DNA of 64,000 nt from Raffaelea ambrosiae. Lineage: Eukaryota > Ascomycota > Sordariomycetes > Ophiostomatales > Ophiostomataceae. Positions 53,718-62,951 of the stretch are shown piece after piece. The stretch lies in assembly GCA_002778195.1 (NCBI GenBank), contig PCDI01000019.1, positions 1 through 64,000 of the forward strand, in the 5' to 3' direction. The translations under genes and the position numbers were made by a program. Positions within the stretch are counted from its first letter, which is position 1, and each line of letters opens with the position of its first letter. The notes below the pieces were generated by a model that saw nothing but the letters and a program-made list of their open reading frames with translations, searched no databases and was not told the origin of the DNA.

Positions 53718-54513
53718 ATGGCGCCCGCTCCCTTCAACCCTGCGCTGATTGTCGTCGACCTCCAAGAGGACTTTTGCCCTCCGGTAAGTGAGACATGAAG
53801 AAAAGAGACACACAAAAGGAAACACAACAGAGAAATACCAGAGAGAAACACAAGAGGGTTCTCGTCCCACCCACTCACACCCTCTCCAGAACGGCTCCCT
53901 GGCCGTCGCAGAAGGCCGCGACACCACCACGACCATCAACGACCTCCTCGCCCGCCCGGCCTTCTGCCTCAGCGTCGCCACCAAAGACTGGCACCCCCCC
54001 GACCACATCTCGTTCGCCGCCAACCACCCGGGGAAACAGCCGTTTGTCGACTTTGCCACCGTCGTCAACCCCCTCAACGCCGACGAGCCCCCCTACGAGA
54101 CCCGGCTGTGGCCCGTCCACTGCGTCCAGAACACCCCCGGCGCGGCTCTCCTTCCGGAGCTCGACGTCGCCCGCGTCCACAAGATCATCGAGAAGGGCAC
54201 CCGCAAGGAGGTGGAGATGTACAGCGCCTTCTACGATCCGTTTGAGCATCCGCGGGTGAGCGACAGCGGGCTGGCCGCCGTGCTGAAGGAGAGTGCGATC
54301 ACGCATGTCTACGTGGTCGGCCTGGCAGCGGACTACTGTGTCAAGTCGACCGCAGTCGACGCCGCCAAGGAGGGCTTCACCACGTACATTGTGGAGGAAG
54401 GTACACGGGCCGTTGACCCATCAGCATGGCCCGCTGTGAAGAAGGAAATTGAAAAGGCTGGGGTCCAGATAATCAGCATGGACGGGCCAGAGGTAGGCTG
54501 GTTGAAAGCGTGA
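53718..54513 (+). CDS. PNC1: Nicotinamidase (Pnc1-type cysteine hydrolase)
   Basis: Hydrolyses nicotinamide to nicotinate and ammonia in the NAD+ salvage pathway. 229 aa from exons 53718-53783 and 53890-54513. The catalytic triad is visible: Asp14 (ALIVVDLQEDFCPP), Lys124 (IIEKGTRKE) and Cys172 (GLAADYCVKSTA). The metal site is DWHPPDH, and PVHCVQNTPGA matches the WPVHCV..T.GA block of the family. Length equals the yeast enzyme plus a few residues. Its 3' end faces a Dal5-family permease, a family that includes the nicotinate importer Tna1, so both may serve NAD+ supply. Confidence 0.92.
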
Positions 54514-54999
54514 GAAAAAAGGAGAAAAAAGAGGAGGCGGAAAGGAACACAGCGAGGCAAAGATGGAAAGGGTGGAAAAGGTGGATCTTTGCTGCTGTCT
54601 GTTTATTGGTTTTGGTTTTCGTTTCGGTTATGCAGGTTCTGTGATTTCGTGATATCCTTTTGTAGCTACTTTTCTTTATGACCTTCCAGCCTACGACACG
54701 CAGTATGACTACACCTTGCCATGAGCTCATGAAGGATGAACCTGATCAACGTTGCAAGTTCCATACTGGCTTTCTTCGCATGATCCCTGAAGTTGACAAA
54801 TATTGCACCAAAAATGATCCGCAAAGACGGGAGAGAAGATACCACGACGATGCACGTATTCCCCCGTCCATCCTTTTCACCAGAAATGAGATGCATTCTG
54901 TCTGTCGTATGTACAATGTGACATAGTTGGACATGCACGTCCACCAGGACGTAGGATCCAATTATGCATTTCCCCACACCCCTGTCCACACAGCACAAA
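54514..54999. other. Convergent 3' spacer
   Basis: 486 bases between the stops of nicotinamidase and the permease. AT-rich, with no gene or repeat seen. Confidence 0.5.
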
Positions 55000-56990
55000 T
55001 TAAATACGGTACTGGAAGTGTTTGTTCTGCCTGTCCGTCAGATCCTCGAAACCCTCCAGGGCCTCTTCGGTCGCATTGGCGTGGTCCAGCAGACCCTGCT
55101 TGCGCTTCCGGCGGTTCTCCAAGACACAGGTCATGGTGTACAGGACCTGTAGGCCGATGGCCGCGGCGTACGAGCCCAGCAAGCCCTTGATGGCCGTGAA
55201 GTAGCGAGGGGCCTCCTTGGCCAGGAACATGTGCGGGCCGGCAATGTTGCCAGCACAGTAGAGACTGCATGGTCAGAAGGAGGCGTCAACACAGCAGGAA
55301 AGAACATGGGGGATGAGCACATACACAAAGTAGACGCCGAGCACGGTACTGCGCTTGGTGTGGCCACCTGTGTTGAGAGCAGGCAGCGTCCAGGTCAGAA
55401 TGATGGGCGAGCCGAGGATGCTCTGCAGCCAGCACATGGCCACGAGGGCCAAGCGGTGGTCCAGGTTGATCTTGAGGATGCCGATCAGGCCAGCAAATCC
55501 AGGGAGACAGGCCACTGCGAGGTTGTTAGAGTACACGAGTAAAGGTTTTTTTTTTTTTTTTCTTTTTTCTTTCTTCTTTCTTCTTTCTTCTTTCTTTTTT
55601 CTTTCTTTCTCCTCTTATTTATTTATTTATTTTATTTCTTCTTTCTTCTTTCTTCTTTCTTCTTTCTTCTTTCTTCTTCTTTTCTTCCTTTTCCTTGGCT
55701 CACTTACAAATAATGGTCACGCCAATCATGTTGGGAATCAGCGACACATAGCCAAAGACAATGACAAAGACCAGCTCAAAGGCACCGCCCGGGGTCTGCA
55801 GCAGACTGGTCCGGAGCGGATCGTAGCCAAAGCCCTTGATGAGGGAGGACATAAAGTTGGCAACGCTGCCGTTGAGGATGCCCATGCAGATGGCGATGCC
55901 AAACAGCAGCCACTCCTTGACGTCCAGAAAGGCCTCCTTGATCTGGGCGGGGACGATCTCGCTGTGCTTCAGGCCGGTCTGGTTGTGCGAGATGCGCCAG
56001 ACGGCGACGACGCGCTCGTACTCGGACAGCATCTTGGCGTTGTGCGGGCCGTCGGGCAGGTAGAAGAAGATGACGAAGCCCCAGGCCAGCGTCATGGCCC
56101 CGACGATCAGGTAGATCAGCTTCCACTGGGGGATGGCCAGTCCGTGGGCGTGGCCGGCGCCGTAGCTCAGCAGCGCGCCGATGATGGAGGAGACGCCGTT
56201 GACCGAGAGCCAGAAGGAGCTGCGCAGGGTCTGCTCCTCGCGCGTCCACAGCATGGAGGTCAGGATGACCGACGCGGGCGACACGACGGCCTCCAGCATG
56301 CCGAGGAAGAAGCGGATGGCAAAGAGGCCGGAAAAGTTGAACACGGCGGCCTGGAGCATGCACACGATGCCCCAGACGAACAGCATGACGCCCATCAGGC
56401 GGCCGATGGGGAACCGCTGCAGCAGGAACTGCCAGGGGTAGGCGCCCACGAGCCAGCCAAAGTACAGCGCCGACGACACCCAGGCGTAGTCGCTGGTGTC
56501 CATGCCGGTGTCCGCCTGCAGGCCATAGGCGTTGGAATAGTTGAGGCTGGGGGCCGTGGGACCGGGGGGACGACCATGTTAGCGCTTTGTTCTGTCCGGT
56601 GGGAGAGAGACACCTGCACGCGTTCACGCGAGAGGATCGCATCGGCTCACGTCTGCTTGTCGAGGAACGACAACATGTACGTCGTCATCATCTAGATGCG
56701 TTAGAAACGGGGACGATGGGCCCTCCTCGACAGTCCGTACTGGAGTACTGGGCAGGGCCACGCACCATCGGCAGGACCAGAAAGTCGAGCTTCCTGCGCA
56801 CGCGCGTCGAGTCGCGCCGCAGCTGCTCCTCGTCGTACTCCAAGGACTTCTGGTAGTACGCCTTGCCGAGCTCGTTGAGGTCGATCTTCTGGCCGCGCAG
56901 ACGGTCCAGAAAGGTGAGGGGCGTGGACGTGCCGACGGCGTGGTCCACAACGGGCGAGATGGCCGTCTCGCTGGCTTCTTTGGAGGACAT
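55000..56990 (-). CDS. MFS permease, Dal5/Tna1/Fen2 family
   Basis: Plasma-membrane transporter of 519 aa. Five exons: 56990-56766, 56691-56651, 56546-55708, 55514-55325 and 55264-55000, all in agreeing phase. FLDKQTLNYSNAYGL spans exons 2 and 3 and is the family mark in helix 1. WQFLLQRFPIGRLMGV, RFFLGMLEAVVSPA and YFLPDGPHNAK-type sequence (FYLPDGPHNAKMLSEYER) support the Dal5 group. Known substrates in the group include allantoate, nicotinate (Tna1) and pantothenate (Fen2/Liz1). Neighbours on both sides (nicotinamidase; ketopantoate-reductase type) make nicotinate or pantothenate attractive, but that is inference. The long fourth intron end (55545-55700) is a nearly pure CTT/T tract on the plus strand. 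Confidence 0.87.
55545..55700. repeat. Polypyrimidine (CTTCTTT)n tract in an intron
   Basis: About 150 bases of TTTCTTC and TTTCTTT repeats with TATTTATTTAT in the middle, inside the third intron of the permease; the transcript strand is purine-rich. Confidence 0.9.
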
Positions 56991-58790
56991 GGTGGGGGTT
57001 TTTTTCTTTTTTAGTTTTCCAGCGTATTCAGTGTCTTCTCGCGATGCAAGTTTGTCGTGCTGTCTGCGTATTCTGCCCAAGTTCACGGTCTACGAGTATC
57101 TGGCTGTCGGTCGACTACGGCGGACGTTCCGCGGCAGGCGACCGGCATTTTTATATCAACAGAACAACGGCCTATCCTATCCATTATCATTTGCCGTATC
57201 TCTGGTATCTTCACACGTTTACGTACCGTTGTATCCTTCTATCTCCCCCTCCTTCATGCCGCTCCGCTCCCCTCCTCGCTGTCGGTGTGGTGGCCACAAC
57301 CCTCGCGTCAGAATGGCAGGTCCATGGACTTGGGGAACAGGACCTGGGAACAGGACCTGCTGCCACACCTGCTTATTTCTCTCTTCTTTCCCGCCCGGGA
57401 TATGCGCGTTTATCAGCTCGCTCCTTCCAGATTTCTGTGCGCCCCGTGAGTGCCTGCCGCCATCGATGCCTGCGACCGTGCTGCATGAGCTTGTAGCTAC
57501 GCTATCGCGTGGCTGTTATCTCTGCTGGCCGCGCCGGGCGAGCTCCGTCGGTAGCTATCTCTCTCGACCCTGCAGCGTTCGGAGATCACCACCACCACCA
57601 CCCAGGACGGGCAGGGCAGCTATGGCACAGAGGACAGGGAGGACTTGTCCGATGCCTGTTGATGCCGTCTGATCCTTGCCTGAACAGGGCGACTTGCAGC
57701 GCTTCTGGATCTGATAGGCCATGTTCCAGCTGGTTTGCCTGTTTTTTCCCCACCTCTCTTAACCGGATGCGACTGCAAGAGGAACGTTGCTCGCGCGCAA
57801 TTCGATCCCACTGGCCGGCCGAGTCTTGTCGTGAGTCTCGGCCAGTGCGCCTGCCCGTCTGACTAACAACAAGGTCCATTGCATGGGGGTAGTGCGGCGG
57901 CCAAGGCGTATAAGTTCGTAAAAGGAAAGGACGACCTACAGGCACAGCAATCAACCACAACGCATCACATGCTCGTTATATAAAAGAAAGACAGAGTCCA
58001 GCCCGTGGCCGGTTGACCGTCCCAGCTGGCTCGGCGCGCAGTTATATGGCCGAGCTGGCAAACAAGCCACTGCTATCGGAAGGCTATCAGCGAGCCGATA
58101 GCATAGGTCCCGATAGCCAAAACATGCCGCCAAGCCACGCACTCCCTCTCTCTTTTGCTCTCCAACACAATTAGGGACGCACCACAACCTAGGCGTTTTG
58201 TCCGTTTTATAATCGTCCGTTTTATAAAAGTCGTTGACCTGCTTCGTGCAACTAGCTCCTCCTCAGATGCGATAGGCTAGATAGCTCTGATAGCCAACCA
58301 GGCAAATTTTCGAGATCACAAAGAACACACTCGCCAGCAGCCCCTCGTGGCGCGGAGGATTGCAAGATGATCTTACACCGGGCCCCAGTGGTCTGGACAG
58401 CTGCTCATAGACACCTATGCTCGGGCTTTTGCTCGTCAATCCTGGCGGAGCCGTCGTGACGATGCCGGGAGCGTCCCATGGCTAGCGAGTCCGCTTGGTC
58501 GCCCCCGCATGCGGTTGAGTGACCCGGCCACCAGCTGAGCGCTTTTAAACAGGCCGTCTCCCCTCTATCTCGTCTTTTGTTCTCTTGTCTTTATTCTGCG
58601 TGTACTCTCGATCATTGGTTGCTTGTCCTCTTGTCTATCGAATTATCACCACCATCCCCTCCCTTCGTCTGTCGTCAAAAAACCCTTCTTGTTCTCTTGT
58701 CGACCTTGCCTTGTCCTCTTTGTCCCTTTTCTTTCTTTTTTTCTCCCCTGTTTTGCTCTCTTCCCCCCTCCTAACAACCCCTCCTCCATC
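56991..58790. promoter_or_regulatory. Divergent 1.8-kb region with a GATA-site cluster
   Basis: No gene seen. It separates the permease from the amidase. Seven HGATAR-type sites fall in 58073-58293 and are listed separately. The last 150 bases before the amidase ATG are pyrimidine-rich (TTTTCTTTCTTTTTTTCTCC), a typical fungal leader. Confidence 0.6.
58073..58293. promoter_or_regulatory. Cluster of seven GATA-factor sites upstream of the amidase
   Basis: HGATAR matches: 58073-58078 (minus strand, CGATAG), 58084-58089 (minus, TGATAG), 58096-58101, 58111-58116 and 58270-58275 (CGATAG), 58279-58284 (AGATAG) and 58288-58293 (TGATAG). AreA/NIT2-type GATA factors activate amidase and other nitrogen-scavenging genes when good nitrogen sources are absent. 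Confidence 0.55.
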
Positions 58791-60704
58791 ATGACTGCTA
58801 CCGAGACCCATCCCAAGGAGCCCCGGTCCTGGGAGGCGATCCGCGACGAGAAGCGCGCCGAGCAGCTGGCCCGCATCCCCGAGGCCTGGCGCCTGCCAAA
58901 GGACAAGCTCCCCGCCGACGGCACCTCCGACCTGCGGCCCTTTGCCGCCTCGTGCGGCCTCCTCACCGAGCGCGAGCTGCTCATCACCAGCGACCAGTAC
59001 GACGCCACCGCCCTCGCCGCCGAGATCGCCAAGGGCACCTACACGGCCACCGAGACGGTGACGGCGTTCTGCAAGCGCGCCGCCATCAGCCAGCAGCTGT
59101 GCCAGTCGCTGACGGAGATCTGCTTCGCCGAGGCCATTGCCAATGCCCAGAAGCTCGACGAGCACTTCCAGGCCACCGGCGGGCAGACGGTGGGGCCGCT
59201 GCACGGCATCCCCATGACGTTCAAGGAGTGCTTCCACGTCAAGGGCTTCGACCACTGCAACGGCTACATCTCGCGGTGCTTCGACAAGTCGACGACGACG
59301 ACGCCCATGATCGAGCTCGTCCAGGGCGCCGGCGCCGTCATCATTGCCAAGACCAACGTCCCCCAGACCATGCTGGTCGCCGACTGCGACAACAACGTCT
59401 TTGGCCACACCAAGAACCCCGTCGCCAGCGCCCTCTCGCCCGGCGGCAGCAGCGGCGGCGAGGGCTCCCTCTCGGCCTTCCGCGGCACCGCCCTCGGCAT
59501 GGGCACCGACGTCGGCGGCTCCATCCGCGTGCCCGCCGCCTACAACGGCGTCTACGGCTACAAGCCGTCCGTGGGCGTCCTGCCCTTCATCGGCTATGCG
59601 CCCTCGGGCTACACCGGCGTCAACACCGGCATCCCCGCCGTCCTGGGGCCCCTGGCCCACTCCATCCGCGACATTGCCCTCCTCACCAAGACGGCCCGCG
59701 CCCAGCGCCCCTGGACGTTCGACCCGGCCGTCATCCCGGGCGTCATGGAGTACGACGGGGGGGCGGCATCCACGAAGAAGCCCGTCGTCGGCTTCCTCTA
59801 CAAGTCGTCCATCACGCCCCACCCACCCATCCTGCGCGGCCTGCGCGAGGCCCAGGCCAAGCTCGCCGCCGCCGGCTACGCGACCGTCGACTTCACGCCG
59901 TCGTGCCCCGACTTCCAGGAGCTGCGCGACGTCTGCGCCCAGCTGCTGACCGCCGACGGCCTGTCGTACCAGCGCGGCGAGCTGATCAAGGCCGCCGAGC
60001 CCGCCGTGCCGACCGTCGTCAACTTTGGCTACTGGAATCTGCCGCCCAAGACCCCCGAGCAGATGTGGGAGTGGAACACCAAGCGCGGCGCCATCCAGAA
60101 GCAGATGCTCGACGCCTGGCACAAGGCCGGCATCGACGTCCTGCTGGCCCCCGCCGCACCGCATACCGCCGTCCCCCGAGGCCAGCCGACCCCCGAGCTG
60201 TACACCCTGGCCTGGAACGCCGTCGACGTAAGTATTTTTTTTTGTCCTCGCTCCGCTCGGTTTTTTCTTTGTCCTCGCTTCGCTCGATTATTTTTTGTCC
60301 TCGCTTCGCTCGTTTTTTGTCCTTGCTTCACTCTTTTATTATTATTTTATTATTTCTTGGTTCTCGCCATGTCCTTGATTCGTGCCCTCGTCTCGCTCGC
60401 TCAGAAACTGACAATCTAGTATCCCGGCATCATCATCCCCGTCGGCGCCGTCGACCCCAAGATCGATCTCAAGGACCCCGACTTCAAGCCCCTCAGCGAG
60501 AACGACGCGGAAATCCAGGCAACGTGTACGTGCTTTCTACACCTCCACTCTTTTGTTCTCTTTTGGTTCTTCTCTAACAAGACAGACGACCCGGAGGTCT
60601 TTGCCGGCGCGCCCATCTCCATCCAGCTGGTCGGCGAGCGTCTCAAGGACGCGGCATTGCTCAAGTATGCCGAGGAAATAGATAAGGTTTTGAATGGGCA
60701 CTAG
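58791..60704 (+). CDS. Amidase signature family hydrolase (acetamidase-like)
   Basis: Cleaves a carboxamide to acid and ammonia. 553 aa from three exons: 58791-60227, 60420-60525 and 60586-60704. The Ser-cis-Ser-Lys triad is in place: Lys145 (GIPMTFKECF), Ser220 (LSPGGSSGGEGSL) and Ser244 (MGTDVGGSIRVP), with the 24-residue spacing of the family. Fungal acetamidase (amdS) type N-terminus with RIPEAWRLP and LLTERELLIT. Intron 1 holds a CTCGCTTCGCTC minisatellite. The GATA cluster 500-720 bases upstream suggests nitrogen catabolite control. Substrate not readable; nicotinamide-like or simple aliphatic amides are options. Confidence 0.92.
60246..60325 (+). repeat. Intronic minisatellite of CTCGCTTCGCTC units
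   Basis: Four units of about 27 bp in the first intron of the amidase gene: exact copies at 60274-60285 and 60300-60311, variants CTCCGCTC at about 60248 and CTTGCTTCACTC at about 60321, separated by TTTTTTCTTTGTC spacers. Confidence 0.9.
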
Positions 60705-61397
60705 AGAGGGCGGCCTACTAGAAAAAAAACTAAAACAAAAAGATGGGTTCTGGCTAGAATGGACTACTGTTTTTCTCTTTTTTTTCCTCTTTTTTTCTCG
60801 TTTTTCTCTTTTTTTTTTGTGCATTGTATGGATGCTATCGTTTAGATTCCAATACCAATTCCGAGTTTACATTACGCAACGGCCAGCACCAACTGTGACA
60901 GGAACGTAAACGGGCTGGATAGCTTAGCATCGCATCGTCGCTTTTTGTGGTGGGATGTCCCAACTGTATCTACGCTATCTTAGCGTAACCACCACGGGGC
61001 GAGGAAGGGCGGGAAAACGCTAAAACAGACAAAGAGGAGAACGAAACGGATATCTGCAAACCGATCACAACGCTTTATTAGTTTGAGGGGGGGGGAACAA
61101 AACGCGCCAACCCCCTCTTGGTGATAGCTTATCGGAAGGGAAACCGGCTCGTTCAGGCAAGTCCAAGACGGAAGGCCAAGGTGACGGGGAGTTGGAGTAG
61201 CCAAGAGTTTGCGATCGGAGGGACACTTTCACTTGCCTTTCTATCCGACTCACCAAGCCAGGTTGCACAGGGTCTTTTCCACGGCCAAACCAACCCATCC
61301 CCGCATACCGACAGCCGCAAAAGTGCCATTTGCATACAATCGATTCACACTTACACACACACACACACACACACACACACTCCCATATACACGTACG
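60705..61397. other. Intergenic spacer with (CA)n run
   Basis: 693 bases, no gene seen. T-rich 3' tract of the amidase transcript (60770-60822) and an (AC)n microsatellite at 61352-61380, ending just 17 bases before the next ATG. Confidence 0.6.
61352..61380. repeat. (AC)n microsatellite in a 5' leader
   Basis: About 14 AC units immediately upstream of the start codon at 61398, so probably within the 5' UTR, where length changes could affect translation. Confidence 0.9.
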
Positions 61398-62471
61398 ATG
61401 GCCGCGGAGACTCCACGGTACCGCGTCTGTCTCATCGGGTCAGGCGGCGTCGGCACCATTGCATCGCTCGTGCTGACCAAGTCGAAGCTCGCCCACGTAA
61501 CCGTGGTTCTGCGGTCCAAGTACGCCCATGTGGCCGCGCACGGCTGGGACGTCGACTCGGTCGACCACGGCCAGCTGACCGGCTGGAAGCCGCACCGGGT
61601 GGTGGCCACGGCCGAGGAGGCGGCAGCGGCGGCCGCCACAGAAGGAGAAAAAGAACAGCAGCCCTACGACTTTGTGGTCGTGTGCACCAAGCAGCTGCCG
61701 TCGCGCAACCCCGTGCCGGCCATGATCGCGCCCGTGGTGACGCCCGGGCACACGGCCGTGGTGCTGATCCAGAACGGCATGGGCATCGAGGAGGACATCA
61801 TCGCGCGGTGGCCGGGCAACGTGGTCGTCAGCAGCGTGAGCCACATTGGCAGCCGCGTGGAGGAGCCGAACCGGGTGATCCAGATCGGCACGGACTCGTC
61901 CAAGATGGGCGCGCACTGCCACGCGGGCGTGCCGGACGATGTCAGTCGCCAGACGGCGGCCGACTTTGTGGCCATGTACGCGGCGGGCGGCGCAGGGTCG
62001 TGCACGGTGGTCGAGGACATTGAGGCGGCGCGGTGGGAGAAGCTGCTGTGGAACGGGACGTTCAACACGGTGTGTGCGCTGACGCGGTTGGACGTGGGCG
62101 AGATCCAGCGCAGCCGCGGGCGGGAGACGCTGCTGGTGCCGATGATGTGGGAGATCTGGAACATTGCCAAGGCGGCGGGCCACGCGCTGCCCGAGTCGCT
62201 TGTGCAGTGGATGGCGTACCGGCTGCCGGACGACTGTCCGTACCGGGCGAGCATGCTGCTGGACCTGGAAGCCGGGCGGCCGATGGAGCTGGAGGTGATT
62301 CTGGGGAACCCGCTCAAGACGGCGCGGAAGCTGGGGGTGGCGACGCCGTTTATGGAGACGGTGTACCGGCTGCTGCAAGTCGAGGAGTGGAAGACGGAGG
62401 AGGCGAGCCGGAAGGCGAAGGAGGAGAAGGGAGAGACGAAGGAGAAGGAAGAGACAAATGGCACGAAGTAA
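61398..62471 (+). CDS. Ketopantoate reductase family protein (PanE/ApbA)
   Basis: A single-exon protein of 357 aa. The family reduces 2-dehydropantoate to pantoate with NADPH on the route to vitamin B5 and coenzyme A; fungal genomes carry several paralogues with unknown substrates. The N-terminal Rossmann loop is VCLIGSGGVGTIASL (residues 9-23). CTKQLPSRN includes the conserved Lys of the family (K in xxTK), and VLIQNGMGIEE is the NG.G motif. The C-terminal domain has WEKLLWNGTFNTVCALT (catalytic Lys in K-L-x-W-N) and ELEVILGNPL. A Lys/Glu-rich tail of 30 residues (SRKAKEEKGETKEKEE) is unusual. ATG 61398 follows the (AC)n leader. Confidence 0.87.
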   Translation: MAAETPRYRVCLIGSGGVGTIASLVLTKSKLAHVTVVLRSKYAHVAAHGWDVDSVDHGQLTGWKPHRVVATAEEAAAAAATEGEKEQQPYDFVVVCTKQLPSRNPVPAMIAPVVTPGHTAVVLIQNGMGIEEDIIARWPGNVVVSSVSHIGSRVEEPNRVIQIGTDSSKMGAHCHAGVPDDVSRQTAADFVAMYAAGGAGSCTVVEDIEAARWEKLLWNGTFNTVCALTRLDVGEIQRSRGRETLLVPMMWEIWNIAKAAGHALPESLVQWMAYRLPDDCPYRASMLLDLEAGRPMELEVILGNPLKTARKLGVATPFMETVYRLLQVEEWKTEEASRKAKEEKGETKEKEETNGTK

Positions 62472-62951
62472 AGGAAAAAAGAAGACGAGCAGCAGGGAAA
62501 GAAACACGTGCGAGGAGAGCAAATGCGAGATTAACGAGACCATGCGAGCATACCCACGGCAAAGTGAAGTTAGAAGAATAGAGAGAGATACAAACCAAAG
62601 AGGTCGTGACGTTTGTGTTGTGAGAAGTCATCCCATGTGTTGCTCCTTCCCAAAGCAGCAGCGTCTCTGCTCAGTTCATTCTTTCCCAAAGAAAAAATCG
62701 TCTTATTCATGTTCCTTCCCAAAGTAACTGGTACGTTGATTCGTTCCTTCCCAAAAAGCAACTAGATATCATTTGGCCCAACACCGATTCTCCAGAGTAA
62801 ATTACAATAGTAGAGACAAAAGGAAAAGGCATCATCCATTCATCAGTCAGCCTCTCTTCCATTCTTCTGTTTCGTCCCCACCATCATTCTCGTCTGCCCC
62901 CCTCTCTACCTCTTCCTCTCTCACCCTTTCTCTTCTTCACCATCCACCACC
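62472..62951. other. Convergent spacer with four TTCCTTCCCAAAG repeats
   Basis: No gene. The motif (T)CCTTCCCAAAG or TCTTTCCCAAAG appears at 62644-62655, 62680-62691, 62712-62724 and 62743-62755, spaced 31-36 bases, in the 3' region of the ketopantoate reductase gene. Confidence 0.65.

Noticed and set aside
58635..60164. 509-aa open frame on the minus strand
   Set aside because: Antisense shadow of the amidase; Gly/Val-rich with no domain.
61352..61380. (AC)n run as a functional promoter element
   Set aside because: A simple microsatellite; no evidence beyond its position next to the ATG.
62644..62755. Regularly spaced short repeats as a CRISPR array
   Set aside because: Repeats are only 12-13 bp and imperfect, there are four of them, and the genome is eukaryotic.
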